This document shows, in pieces, positions 26,939-34,837 of a stretch of 64,000 nucleotides of DNA (positions are counted from its first letter, which is position 1; every line of letters begins with the position of its first letter). The position numbers and the translations under genes were made by a program. Under the pieces are notes generated by a model. That model searched no databases. It was not told the origin of the DNA and saw nothing but the letters and a program-made list of their open reading frames with translations. The DNA comes from an uncultured Clostridia bacterium (GTDB lineage: Bacteria > Bacillota > Clostridia > UBA1381), in contig CANRJY010000003.1 of the NCBI GenBank assembly GCA_947631085.1, forward strand, positions 62,001 to 126,000. Direction: 5' to 3'.

Positions 26939-27172
26939 TGCGACGTTTTCGTGTTTTTCGTAATCAATTACGGAAATTTCATTAGAGATATTTTTTGCCA
27001 TATCTGTTATTTTTTCAAGCTGACGAACGGTTTCTCCATCATAATAAACCTCGCCGCAAAACTCACATTCATTACAGGGGACGTGTCTTATAACTACTAA
27101 ACAGTTATCCAGATCCGTTACGTCCGTTGTTGTTGTTTCAAAGGTTTCATGTCCGCATTTAAAGCACTTCAT
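26936..27172 (-). CDS. YgiT/MqsA-type zinc-finger protein, putative antitoxin (copy 2)
   Basis: A 78-residue protein parallel to the one at 9002: CxxC at 3-6 (MKCFKCGHET), LDNCLVVIRHVPC, CEFCGEVYYDGETVRQLEKI and a C-terminal VIDYEKHE. It is 10 bp downstream of its DUF4258 partner, in the same order as in copy 1. No HTH follows. Antitoxin function is inferred from gene pairing. Confidence 0.75.
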   Translation of the reverse strand: MKCFKCGHETFETTTTDVTDLDNCLVVIRHVPCNECEFCGEVYYDGETVRQLEKITDMAKNISNEISVIDYEKHENVA

Positions 27173-27182
27173 GTCAGATACC

Positions 27183-27500
27183 TCACTTTCTTATGGTATA
27201 GCTTTCTGTCCATTTATTATTATCGGGATGATATGACGTTATGATATATATGAATTGTTTGTCACTGCTTAAGACAACATGGATATACAGCCGTTCCTTA
27301 TCGATTCCGCAGATAAGACAGCTTGGAAACGGTTTATCGTCAGCGTACGTTTCTATTATTTTGCCTGTCATAATAGCTTTTTCGATATCGTCAAGCGTTA
27401 TACCGCGTTCGGCACAGCGCTTTCGTGAATGACGGGTGAAAATTATATGTTTATCGTCACAAATGCTTTTTAAATCCGATATGCTGTAAGGAAATTCCAT
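27183..27500 (-). CDS. DUF4258 protein, putative toxin (copy 2)
   Basis: A 105-residue protein, MEFPYSISDLKSICDDKHII, then FTRHSRKRCAERGITLDDIE, PSCLICGIDKERLYIHVVLS and YIITSYHPDNNKW. ATG 27500 is chosen because AGAGGATGTGA lies 7 bp upstream and because it aligns end to end with copy 1; a longer frame would run into aroA. Homologous to the protein at 8676, including the His/Arg-rich N-terminal segment. Confidence 0.75.
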   Translation of the reverse strand: MEFPYSISDLKSICDDKHIIFTRHSRKRCAERGITLDDIEKAIMTGKIIETYADDKPFPSCLICGIDKERLYIHVVLSSDKQFIYIITSYHPDNNKWTESYTIRK

Positions 27501-27555
27501 CTGCGGCTCACATCCTCTCTTAGCGTAATATTCAGTATATGGAATTATAGTGATT

Positions 27556-28821
27556 TTATTTTCCCAATCCATAAAAATCACCGAAAAACGCGGGATACGA
27601 CACGTCTACGCATTCACCGTCGTCGAGCGTTGATATGCCCTCGGCGCGCTGTGCGAGTACCGCTAAGCTCATCGCCATGCGGTGGTCGCTGCGCGTTGCG
27701 AAGTCCGCGCCGTGGACGGGCTTGCCGCCGTTTATTATCATTCCGTCGTCCGTTTCCGTTATGTCTATGCCGCATTTCTTAAATTCCGTCACAACGGCGG
27801 CTATTCTGTTTGACTCCTTCACCTTTAATTCCTGCGCGCCGCTTATTACGGTTCTGCCTTCGGCGAAAACCGCCGCCGCGGCTATTACAGGAAGCTCGTC
27901 GATGAGGCGGGGGATAATATCTCCTCCTATTTCACAGCCCTTCAAATTTGACGTTGAAACAATTATATCCGCCACAGGCTCACCCGATACCGTCCGCTCG
28001 TTTACGATTTCCATATTCGCGCCCATATCGCGGAACACGTCGATAATACCCGTTCTTGTCGGGTTTACGCCGACATTTTTTATTTTGATTTCCGAATTTG
28101 GCATGATAGCTCCGAGAACCATGAAAAACGCCGCCGAGGATATATCGCCCGGCACGTCAACTGTCTGCGGCTTAAGCTCTTTTCCGGGACGAACGGTTAT
28201 TTTAAGTCCGTCAACCTCGATATCCGCGCCCATAGCCGAGAGCATACGCTCGGTGTGATCGCGCGATTTTTCGGTTTCGTGTATAACCGTTTCGCCGTCC
28301 GCGTACAGCCCCGCCAAAATCAGCGCCGTTTTGACCTGCGCGGACGCGACGGTCATTTGATAGTCCATGCCGTGAAGCGCTGTGCCGTGAATTTTTAACG
28401 GACAGTACTCACCCTCGATCTGCGCTCCCATTAACGCGAGCGGCTTTGCTACGCGCCCCATGGGACGCCTGCATATCGACGCGTCTCCGGTGATTTCGCA
28501 GTCGAACGGCTGACCGGCGAGTATACCGCATAAAAGACGCGTCGTAGTCCCGCTGTTTCCCGTATACAGCGTTTTTTCGGGCTTTTTAAGACCGTTGAGC
28601 CCCTTGCCGTGAACCGTCACGTCGCCGCCGTTTACCTCGATTTCTATTCCCATTTCGCGGAAGCAGTCGATTGTCGAAAGACAGTCCGCCCCGCGCAAAA
28701 AGCCGTGTATTTCGGTCGTGCCGTTTGCGAGCGCGCCGAGCATTACCGCGCGGTGTGATATTGATTTATCGCCCGGAACAATGATTTCTCCCCGAGCGCG
28801 CGTCATTTTTTGTATTTCCAT
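27556..28821 (-). CDS. aroA: 3-phosphoshikimate 1-carboxyvinyltransferase (EPSP synthase)
   Basis: A 421-residue shikimate-pathway enzyme. PGDKSISHRAVMLGALANGT near residue 17 holds the phosphate/glyphosate Lys, LYTGNSGTTTRLLCGILAGQ the PEP-site Gly, and later DELPVIAAAAVFAEG, KVKESNRIAA and RSDHRMAMSLAV. The start follows ACGGAGGATAA. Essential for aromatic amino acids, yet it lies inside the att-bounded segment. Confidence 0.96.
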   Translation of the reverse strand: MEIQKMTRARGEIIVPGDKSISHRAVMLGALANGTTEIHGFLRGADCLSTIDCFREMGIEIEVNGGDVTVHGKGLNGLKKPEKTLYTGNSGTTTRLLCGILAGQPFDCEITGDASICRRPMGRVAKPLALMGAQIEGEYCPLKIHGTALHGMDYQMTVASAQVKTALILAGLYADGETVIHETEKSRDHTERMLSAMGADIEVDGLKITVRPGKELKPQTVDVPGDISSAAFFMVLGAIMPNSEIKIKNVGVNPTRTGIIDVFRDMGANMEIVNERTVSGEPVADIIVSTSNLKGCEIGGDIIPRLIDELPVIAAAAVFAEGRTVISGAQELKVKESNRIAAVVTEFKKCGIDITETDDGMIINGGKPVHGADFATRSDHRMAMSLAVLAQRAEGISTLDDGECVDVSYPAFFGDFYGLGK

Positions 28822-28907
28822 AGTTATCCTCCGTTTAAGTTATAAATGTATTATATCACAAATATCTATTAATAACAAGATAAATTTGACGGAGTGGAGG
28901 AAGATAA

Positions 28908-30431
28908 TTGAGAAAACAGGGATTGGTATTCGGCGCAGCGGTGCTTATGGCTGCGAACGCCGTATCGAAAATACTCGGCGCGGTTTTTAAAATCCCGCTC
29001 ACTTATATATTGAACGAGGAAGGTATGGCGGTATACAATACCGCTTTTCAGGTTTACATAATGTTTCTATCGTTTGCCGTGTCGGGATTTCCGTTCGCGA
29101 TATCGAAGCTTGTGGCGGAGGCGGGCGCGAAGGGCGAAAGGGAGCGGATAAGCGGTATAGTCAGAGTTTCCACGGTAATATTGCTCATTCTCGGCGCGCT
29201 GGCAAGCGCGGTTTTATTTTTCGGCGCGCGTTTTTTTGCGCTTGCGATGAAAGAGGAAAAAGCCGTTTTCGCGCTGCGCGCTATAGCGCCGTCGATACTT
29301 TTCGTAGCTCTAGGAGTGGTTTACAAGGGCTATTTTCAGGGCGTGTCGGATATGATTCCGTCGGCTGTGTCGCAGGTGACGGAGTCTGTATTCAAGCTGG
29401 TAATAGGATACGCGCTCGCCTTATATTTTTCGGGCATGGGTACGGCTCTTACCGCGGGCGGAGCGATTGCCGGAGTTACCGCCGGAGAGATCATAGCGAC
29501 GGCTGTCCTTTTTATTGCGTTTATTATGCGCCGCGGACGCGCAAAGCCGAATCGGGGCGAGGGAGGTGCGATAGCGCGCGATATTCTTTCCGTAGCAATA
29601 CCGCTCATGCTTGCGGCGGTGGTTTCGGATGTGCTCAACGCGGCAGACACAACTATGGTCCGCACGCGCCTTCTCGATTCGGGACTGAGCGCCGACGAGG
29701 CGCGTTTCCTTTACGGGGCGTACACGGGCTACGCGCTGACGGTATTTCATCTGCCGGTCGGAATACTCGCGACCTTGGGAGTCAGCATCCTGCCCGTCAT
29801 AGCGGGGGCTTTATCGGTCGGGAACCGAAACAAGGCGCGGCGCGCGACCGATCTCGCTTTGAGATTGACCGTGCTTATATCGCTGCCGTGCTCGGTAATG
29901 CTTGTCCTGTTCGGCGATGAGACGCTGAACGTGCTGTTTCACAATACCGCGTCGGCGGATATGCTGAGGCTTGTCGCTCCGTGTGTGCTTATGATGTGCG
30001 TTTCGCAGATTTTAACAGCTGTGCTGCAGTCGGCGGATAAGATAATGTTTACATTTTTCTATATGCTTTTCGGCTCGCTTATTAAAATCGCCGCCGATTA
30101 CATACTTGTCGGCATGCCCGAAATAAATATATACGGCTCGGCAATAAGCGCCGGTATAAGCAATTTATTTATTATGATATGCGCGCTTATTGGAATAAAA
30201 AAACATTTATGTTTAAAATATGATATAAAGGCAATAATTATAAAGCCGGTGTTTGCGGCGGCTCTTATGACGCTCACGGCGATATGGCTCAGAGGTCCTG
30301 TATACGCTGCGCTCGAGAGCAGCTTTATGCGTTTGGCGGCGCTTGGCGCTGTCTGCGCGGCGGCGTATACTGCGGCGCTGTTTATCACAAACGCCGTGTC
30401 CGTTAAAGAGTTTAGGAAATTTATGCGGTAA
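28908..30431 (+). CDS. SpoVB-like lipid/oligosaccharide flippase of the MOP superfamily
   Basis: A 507-residue integral membrane protein with about fourteen helices: GLVFGAAVLMAANAVSKILG, GAVFKIPLTYILNEEGMAVY and FAVSGFPFAISKLVAEAG are typical of SpoVB/YabM/MurJ-like proteins. TTG 28908 follows GTGGAGGAAGAT. The next gene is mazG and then hup, the order seen around spoVB in many Clostridia, supporting the spore-cortex-related assignment over other MOP members. Confidence 0.85.
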   Translation: MRKQGLVFGAAVLMAANAVSKILGAVFKIPLTYILNEEGMAVYNTAFQVYIMFLSFAVSGFPFAISKLVAEAGAKGERERISGIVRVSTVILLILGALASAVLFFGARFFALAMKEEKAVFALRAIAPSILFVALGVVYKGYFQGVSDMIPSAVSQVTESVFKLVIGYALALYFSGMGTALTAGGAIAGVTAGEIIATAVLFIAFIMRRGRAKPNRGEGGAIARDILSVAIPLMLAAVVSDVLNAADTTMVRTRLLDSGLSADEARFLYGAYTGYALTVFHLPVGILATLGVSILPVIAGALSVGNRNKARRATDLALRLTVLISLPCSVMLVLFGDETLNVLFHNTASADMLRLVAPCVLMMCVSQILTAVLQSADKIMFTFFYMLFGSLIKIAADYILVGMPEINIYGSAISAGISNLFIMICALIGIKKHLCLKYDIKAIIIKPVFAAALMTLTAIWLRGPVYAALESSFMRLAALGAVCAAAYTAALFITNAVSVKEFRKFMR

Positions 30432-30435
30432 ATAC

Positions 30436-30464
30436 TTGTAAAATTAATCGGAAGATGGTATAAT
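30436..30464 (+). promoter_or_regulatory. Promoter of mazG
   Basis: TTGTAA (30436-30441), a 17-bp spacer ending GATGG, TATAAT (30459-30464). Confidence 0.7.
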
Positions 30465-30497
30465 ACGAATAAATTCAACATAAGGGGAAGGGAACAA

Positions 30498-31277
30498 ATG
30501 AAAAATAATTATACTATCCAGGATTTGATCGACATTCTCGTAACGCTGCGCGGCGAAAACGGCTGTCCGTGGGACAGAGTCCAGACGCATCAGAGCATAA
30601 AAAAGAGCATGATAGAGGAATGCTACGAGGCGATTGACGCGCTCGACTCCGGCAACGACGACGCATTCGCAAACGAGCTGGGCGACGTGCTTTTGCAGGT
30701 GGTGTTCCACGCGCAGCTCGCGAAGGAGCGCGGGGCGTTTGATTTTGACAGAGTGGTAAATGAGATATGCACAAAGCTTATCGCGCGCCATACTCACGTT
30801 TTCGGGCCTGACAAGGCGGGAGATGCCGAGGAAGCTCTGTCGAACTGGGAAAAGAACAAGAAAAAGGAAAAGGGACTCAAGACCTATACCGACGCCCTGA
30901 AGGATGTGCCGCGTTATCTTCCGGCTCTTATGCGCGCGGAAAAGGTGCAGAAAAAAGCGGCGGGAGCAGGCTTTGACTGGGACGATATAGCGCCGGTATA
31001 TGACAAGCTCCGCGAGGAGACGGAGGAGCTTAAACAAGCGGCGGCTTCGGGAAGCACGGAGAAAATCGAGGAGGAGTTCGGGGATCTGCTGTTTTCGGCT
31101 GTAAACTTAGGCAGATTTTTAAACATTACTCCGGAAATCGCTCTCGCGAAAGCGTGCGATAAATTCATAGAGAGATTCGGAAAAGTCGAAGCCGAAGCTG
31201 AGAAAGAAGGATTAAAGTTAGACGAGCAAAACATACAAAAATTAGATGAATTATGGGAAAGGGCTAAACAAAAATAA
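30498..31277 (+). CDS. mazG: Nucleoside triphosphate pyrophosphohydrolase MazG
   Basis: A 259-residue all-alpha NTP pyrophosphohydrolase with two MazG domains. The first contains LRGENGCPWDRVQTHQSIKK, EECYEAIDALD and ELGDVLLQVVFHAQ with the Mg-binding EExxE/ExxD pattern. The second contains EETEELKQAA and EEEFGDLLFSAVN. It cleans non-canonical NTPs from the pool. Its place between spoVB and hup is conserved in Firmicutes. Confidence 0.93.
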   Translation: MKNNYTIQDLIDILVTLRGENGCPWDRVQTHQSIKKSMIEECYEAIDALDSGNDDAFANELGDVLLQVVFHAQLAKERGAFDFDRVVNEICTKLIARHTHVFGPDKAGDAEEALSNWEKNKKKEKGLKTYTDALKDVPRYLPALMRAEKVQKKAAGAGFDWDDIAPVYDKLREETEELKQAAASGSTEKIEEEFGDLLFSAVNLGRFLNITPEIALAKACDKFIERFGKVEAEAEKEGLKLDEQNIQKLDELWERAKQK

Positions 31278-31327
31278 CAAAAAACAGACTTTTTTAGAAT
31301 AAAATGGCTAAAAATGGTACAAAGCAC

Positions 31328-31356
31328 TTGACATACATGAATTTTTAATGTAAAAT
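31328..31356 (+). promoter_or_regulatory. Promoter of hup
   Basis: TTGACA (31328-31333), a 17-bp spacer, and TAAAAT (31351-31356), giving an untranslated leader of about 145 nt. The leader contains an imperfect inverted repeat (AGAGGTCCGGCGAGC... and CCCCACAAGGGATTG...) of unknown role. Confidence 0.7.
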
Positions 31357-31507
31357 GACACATGGAACAGATTGTTTCTGTAAATGCTTTTGAGAAGAGG
31401 TCCGGCGAGCTTCGGGACAAGCCCCACAAGGGATTGTCGGCAGGGCTCTAAAGAACGAATTGAGAAAGCGTTAAGAAATGTTATTATATTTTTTAGGAGG
31501 AAATGAA

Positions 31508-31783
31508 ATGAACAAGACAGAATTGATTGCAGCTGTAGCTCAGAAGGCTGAATTATCAAAGAAGGATGCGGAAAAGGCAGTTAACGCCGTAACAGCATCT
31601 TTAACAGAGGCTCTGTGCAACGCAGAAAAGGTTCAGCTTGCAGGCTTCGGTACTTTTGAGGTAAGAAGCAGAGGCGCAAGAACAGGAAAGAATCCGCGTA
31701 CGGGCGAATCAATCAAAATCGCGGCTTCAAAGAACGCTGCTTTCAGAGCAGGCAAAGCATTAAAGGATCTTATCAACAAGTAA
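31508..31783 (+). CDS. hup: HU family DNA-binding protein
   Basis: A 91-residue histone-like protein. MNKTELIAAVAQKAELSKKD, VQLAGFGTFEVRSRGARTGK, NPRTGESIKI and the C-terminal FRAGKALKDLINK are diagnostic of HU. ATG 31508 follows TTAGGAGGAAATG. It dimerises and bends DNA nonspecifically. Confidence 0.97.
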   Translation: MNKTELIAAVAQKAELSKKDAEKAVNAVTASLTEALCNAEKVQLAGFGTFEVRSRGARTGKNPRTGESIKIAASKNAAFRAGKALKDLINK

Positions 31784-31793
31784 TTACTATATA

Positions 31794-31823
31794 AAAACCG
31801 CCGCGTTAAGCTGCGGTTTTTTT
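31794..31823 (+). terminator. Terminator of hup
   Basis: The stem AAAACCGCCGC / GCTGCGGTTTT (one mismatch) is followed by T's, 15 bp before rqcP. Confidence 0.75.
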
Positions 31824-31837
31824 CGCGGGAAGAAAAA

Positions 31838-32080
31838 ATGCGTATTGATAAATATTTAAAGGTTTCACGGCTCATAAAGCGCCGCTCGGTTGCAAACGAG
31901 GCGTGCGACCAGGGACGGATCACCGTAAACGGAAAAATAGTAAAGGCTTCTTATGATGTCAAGGAAAACGATATTATAGAAATCAAAATGGGAGAGCGCG
32001 TGCTAAAGGTGCAGGTCGCGGCGATTGCCGAGCATGTGCTGAAAAACGACGCGTCCTCGCTTTATAAGCCTTTGTCATAA
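31838..32080 (+). CDS. rqcP: RqcP, S4-domain ribosome quality-control protein (YabO/HslR family)
   Basis: An 80-residue S4 RNA-binding protein: MRIDKYLKVSRLIKRRSVAN, then EACDQGRITVNGKIVKASYD. It stabilises tRNA on stalled 50S subunits during RqcH-driven alanine tailing. It lies in the conserved hup-rqcP-yabP-yabQ-divIC order. Confidence 0.93.
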   Translation: MRIDKYLKVSRLIKRRSVANEACDQGRITVNGKIVKASYDVKENDIIEIKMGERVLKVQVAAIAEHVLKNDASSLYKPLS

Positions 32081-32135
32081 CAGCCGCCGCCACGTCATAT
32101 ATTTAAGTAATTAATATATGACGGAGGTAACAGCT

Positions 32136-32411
32136 ATGCAGATAGAACAGAAAAAAGCGGCGCAGCAGCACATGGTAACAATGGAAAACCGCCAAAGAAT
32201 GACGCTCACGGGCGTAAGCGACGTATCAAGCTTTTCGGAAACTGCCGTGGAGCTTAAAACGAGCATGGGCGGCATGGTTATAAAGGGAAGAGGACTTTCC
32301 ATCAGCAAGCTCAACACAGACAGCGGCGAACTTAACGTAAACGGCGAGATAACCATGCTCCAGTACACCCAAAAGAGCGGCGGCGGTTTCTTCGCGGGCT
32401 TGTTTAAGTAA
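32136..32411 (+). CDS. yabP: Sporulation protein YabP
   Basis: A 91-residue protein: MENRQRMTLTGVSDVSSFSE, MVIKGRGLSISKLNTDSGEL and NVNGEITMLQYTQ are the YabP hallmark. ATG 32136 follows GGAGGTAA with 6-bp spacing. Family knowledge places it under mother-cell sigma-E control with YabQ. A sporulation role is therefore expected, and it lies inside the att-bounded segment. Confidence 0.9.
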   Translation: MQIEQKKAAQQHMVTMENRQRMTLTGVSDVSSFSETAVELKTSMGGMVIKGRGLSISKLNTDSGELNVNGEITMLQYTQKSGGGFFAGLFK

Positions 32412-32415
32412 GAAA

Positions 32416-33066
32416 ATGACTTTAAACGGCGAAGCGGCGGCGCTGCTTGCTATGACTCTTTGCGGCGCTGCGATATCGGTGTTTTTCGATTTTCTGAGAA
32501 GCTTAAGGCGCGTCATACGTTTCGGCACGGCCGCCGCTGCCGTGAGCGACGTTATTTTTTGGATGAGCGCGTGCACAGCGCTCGCGGCTTGTCTTTGGCT
32601 TTTTAATGACGGCGAACTGAGATTTTATGAATTTGCCGGTATGATTATAGGCTCGGCATTATATTTTTGTACCTTAAGCGGGGTCGTTATGAAGCTTTTT
32701 ACGCTTCTGATTACAAAAATTTTGAAAATAATCCGTTTAATTTTCAAAATTCTCTTGACACCGCTTAAATTTTTGTATAAAATTCTTATAGTACCTGTTT
32801 TAAAACTTATAAATATGATAAGAAATAAGGTACGGGAAAAAGGACGAAAATATGATGGAAGGAAAAATAAAAATGTATCGCCAAAAAGCGATAGAGTTTA
32901 TAGTGGCGCATCAAAATCCGATAAAGATATGGCTGTTCGTTCTGATAACGGCGTTGCTGCTGTTCAGAGGATTGATCCAGCAGCCGCAGATATCGGCAAA
33001 CCGAAAGCAAATACAAAACCTCACGGAGAGGATAGACTACGAAAAACTGAGACAGCAAGAGGTTGA
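32416..33066 (+). CDS. yabQ: Sporulation protein YabQ, with long C-terminal tail overlapping divIC
   Basis: A 216-residue membrane protein. It has an N-terminal region with four hydrophobic segments (about 5-25, 38-60, 68-90, 95-120) and the pattern FFDFLRSLRRVIRFG typical of YabQ. From about residue 146 the sequence turns hydrophilic (RKNKNVSPKSDRVYSG) and is read in a different frame through 215 bp that also encode DivIC. YabQ proteins are usually shorter, so the tail may be an accidental read-through of divIC sequence. YabQ is needed for the spore cortex. Confidence 0.85.
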   Translation: MTLNGEAAALLAMTLCGAAISVFFDFLRSLRRVIRFGTAAAAVSDVIFWMSACTALAACLWLFNDGELRFYEFAGMIIGSALYFCTLSGVVMKLFTLLITKILKIIRLIFKILLTPLKFLYKILIVPVLKLINMIRNKVREKGRKYDGRKNKNVSPKSDRVYSGASKSDKDMAVRSDNGVAAVQRIDPAAADIGKPKANTKPHGEDRLRKTETARG

Positions 33067-33181
33067 GGAGCTTAAAACAAAGGTAAATACAGACGAGTAC
33101 ATAGAAAAAATGGCAAGTGAGAAGCTCGGTCTCGTAAAAAGTAACGCAAAGATTTTTATTGACGTATCACAGGAACAATAA
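32852..33181 (+). CDS. divIC: Septum formation initiator, DivIC/FtsB family
   Basis: A 109-residue bitopic protein with a cytoplasmic Lys/Gln-rich start, one transmembrane helix (IWLFVLITALLLFRGLI, about 26-42), and a coiled coil (about 50-80, KQIQNLTERIDYEKLRQQEV). The C-terminal MASEKLGLVKSNAKIFIDV is typical. It acts with FtsL and DivIB in the divisome. The start at 32852 follows AAAGGAC; ATG 32873 is an alternative. Its first 215 bp overlap yabQ in another frame. Confidence 0.9.
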   Translation: MMEGKIKMYRQKAIEFIVAHQNPIKIWLFVLITALLLFRGLIQQPQISANRKQIQNLTERIDYEKLRQQEVEELKTKVNTDEYIEKMASEKLGLVKSNAKIFIDVSQEQ

Positions 33182-33204
33182 ACAGAGAGGACTATTGCGA
33201 TAAG

Positions 33205-33654
33205 ATGATTTCAGTGGGGAGCATACTTGAAGGAAAGGTAATAAGCGTTATGCCGTTCGGAGCGTTTGTGGATTTGGGCGGCAAGAAATCGGGACTTGTG
33301 CATATTTCGGAGATTTCCTCCGGCTATGTGAAGAATATAAACGAGCATGTGAAAAAAGGCGATACGCTTCGCGTCAAGGTTATAGGCATTGATGAAAACG
33401 GTAAGATAAGCTTATCCGCGAAGCAGGCCGTAAAGGAAACGCAAAAGCAGAAAAATGATACGCTTCGGGAGCCGCGCAGGTCTGTCCGTCCGGACAACAT
33501 AGACTGGCACAGCAGTGCCGAGGCGGAGATGTCATTCGAGGACAAACTTTCCAAATTCAAGCATGACAGCGACGAAAATATGCAGGCGCTCAAGCGCAGC
33601 GCCGAGTCGAAACGCTCGGGCGGATACAGCCGCAGGGGCGGATATTCATATTGA
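33205..33654 (+). CDS. S1 domain RNA-binding protein, YabR/GSP13-like
   Basis: A 149-residue protein. The S1 fold comprises residues 1-75: VGSILEGKVISVMPFGAFVD, GLVHISEIS, VKKGDTLRVKVIGID and GKISLSAKQ. A basic Arg/Gly/Ser-rich C-terminal tail ends GGYSRRGGYSY. Such proteins sit after divIC in Firmicutes and bind ribosomes or RNA. A terminator follows the gene. Confidence 0.9.
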   Translation: MISVGSILEGKVISVMPFGAFVDLGGKKSGLVHISEISSGYVKNINEHVKKGDTLRVKVIGIDENGKISLSAKQAVKETQKQKNDTLREPRRSVRPDNIDWHSSAEAEMSFEDKLSKFKHDSDENMQALKRSAESKRSGGYSRRGGYSY

Positions 33655-33666
33655 GATTCAAACAGA

Positions 33667-33696
33667 GCGGGATGCAGTCATCCCGCCGTTGTTTTT
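33667..33696 (+). terminator. Terminator of the S1-domain gene
   Basis: The stem GCGGGATG / CATCCCGC, CAGT loop, then a TTGTTTTT tail. It falls between the S1 gene and the apparent tsaC start. Confidence 0.75.
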
Positions 33697-33718
33697 ATAT
33701 AAACAAGAATGGGGAGCG

Positions 33719-34750
33719 ATTATCATAGAAAAGCAAACGAAAATCCTGACCTCCTCGCCGGAGGATATACGCGAGGCGGGAAAAATCATAGCCGAGGGCG
33801 GCATAGTGGCGTTTCCGACGGAAACCGTATACGGGCTCGGCGCGTCGGCGCTTAACGGAAACGCGGTTAAAAAAATATTCGCCGCAAAGGGCAGACCGTC
33901 CGACAATCCTTTGATAGTGCATATTGCGGATAAAAAACAAATAAGCGAAATAGCGGAGGAAATAACTCCGGCGGCGGAAAAGCTGATAAACGCGTTTATG
34001 CCCGGTCCCTTTACGATAATACTCAAAAAAAAGCAGTACATTCCCGACGAGGTCACAGCCGGATTGGATACCGTGGGCATACGTTTTCCCGAAAACGAAA
34101 CGGCGGCGGCGCTGATAAAGGCGGCGGGCGTACCTGTTGCGGCGCCGAGCGCTAATTTGTCCGGCAAACCGAGTCCGACGAGAGCGAAGCATGTAAAGGA
34201 TGATATGACCGGCAGAGCGGACGCGATAATAGACGGCGGAGACTGCGGAGTAGGCGTTGAATCGACGATCGTGGACGCGTCCGGCGAAACGCCGGTAATA
34301 CTGCGCCCCGGTGGAATAACGCTTGAAGATTTGCGCGCCGTGATCCCGTCCGCGCGCGTGGACGAGCATGTGTTAAAGGCTGTATCCGATGACGAAAAGC
34401 CAAAATGCCCGGGTATGAAATATACGCACTATTCGCCCGACGCGGATGTTATAGTTGTAGAAGGAGAACGCAGCGCGGTGCGGGCAGAAATAAACCGCCT
34501 TATAAGCGAAAACAGGAACAAAACGATAGGGGTTCTGACAATGTATGAAAGCGCCTATGACGACGCAGTGATTTTGTCCGCCGGAAAAGACAATAAGGAA
34601 TACGCGAAAAATCTCTTTGCGGCGCTGCGCGAGTTTGACGCGCTCGGAGCGGATATGATTTTTGCGGAATTTCGCGAGACCGACGGCTACGGCTTAGCGG
34701 TGAAAAACCGCCTGTACAGAGCAGCGGGAAATAATGTAATACATGTATAA
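33719..34750 (+). CDS. tsaC: L-threonylcarbamoyladenylate synthase (TsaC/Sua5 family), start codon non-canonical
   Basis: About 343 residues. The YrdC domain contains GGIVAFPTETVYGLGA, KGRPSDNPLIVHI, GPFTIILKKK and AAPSANLSGKPSPTRA. A C-terminal Sua5 domain begins around PGMKYTHYSPDA. It makes the threonylcarbamoyl-AMP used for t6A37 of tRNAs. The frame extends far upstream without a plausible ATG/GTG/TTG: the only in-frame TTG (33689) is in the T-run of a terminator. GGGGAG at 33711-33716 points to ATT 33719, ATC 33722 or ATA 33725, giving about 29 residues before VAFPTET, a normal length. I place the start at 33719 on that basis. Confidence 0.85.
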   Translation: MIIEKQTKILTSSPEDIREAGKIIAEGGIVAFPTETVYGLGASALNGNAVKKIFAAKGRPSDNPLIVHIADKKQISEIAEEITPAAEKLINAFMPGPFTIILKKKQYIPDEVTAGLDTVGIRFPENETAAALIKAAGVPVAAPSANLSGKPSPTRAKHVKDDMTGRADAIIDGGDCGVGVESTIVDASGETPVILRPGGITLEDLRAVIPSARVDEHVLKAVSDDEKPKCPGMKYTHYSPDADVIVVEGERSAVRAEINRLISENRNKTIGVLTMYESAYDDAVILSAGKDNKEYAKNLFAALREFDALGADMIFAEFRETDGYGLAVKNRLYRAAGNNVIHV

Positions 34751-34753
34751 AAT

Positions 34754-34781
34754 CTTTACAACTGTCTTGACAGGTGTAAAG
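34754..34781 (+). promoter_or_regulatory. NiaR operator upstream of nadABC-niaR
   Basis: A 28-bp inverted repeat, CTTTACAACTGTC, TT, GACAGGTGTAAAG, with only one mismatched pair per arm. It overlaps the -35 of the nadA promoter. The NiaR gene is the last of the operon, which supports assignment as its operator with nicotinate as co-repressor. Confidence 0.82.
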
Positions 34782-34795
34782 AAATGTGTTATACT
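34767..34795 (+). promoter_or_regulatory. Promoter of nadABC-niaR
   Basis: TTGACA (34767-34772), a 17-bp spacer, TATACT (34790-34795). It is embedded in the NiaR operator. It sets the nadA start downstream at 34838. Confidence 0.8.
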
Positions 34796-34837
34796 GTAAC
34801 CGTAGGAAAATACATCATGACCCGAAAGGAACAAAAA

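Noticed and set aside
33515-33718. Long N-terminal extension of tsaC
   Set aside because: It is antisense-like low-complexity translation that overlaps the S1-domain gene and a terminator, and no homologue needs it.
34784-34837. Upstream start for nadA
   Set aside because: It lies within the nadA promoter and could not be in the transcript.
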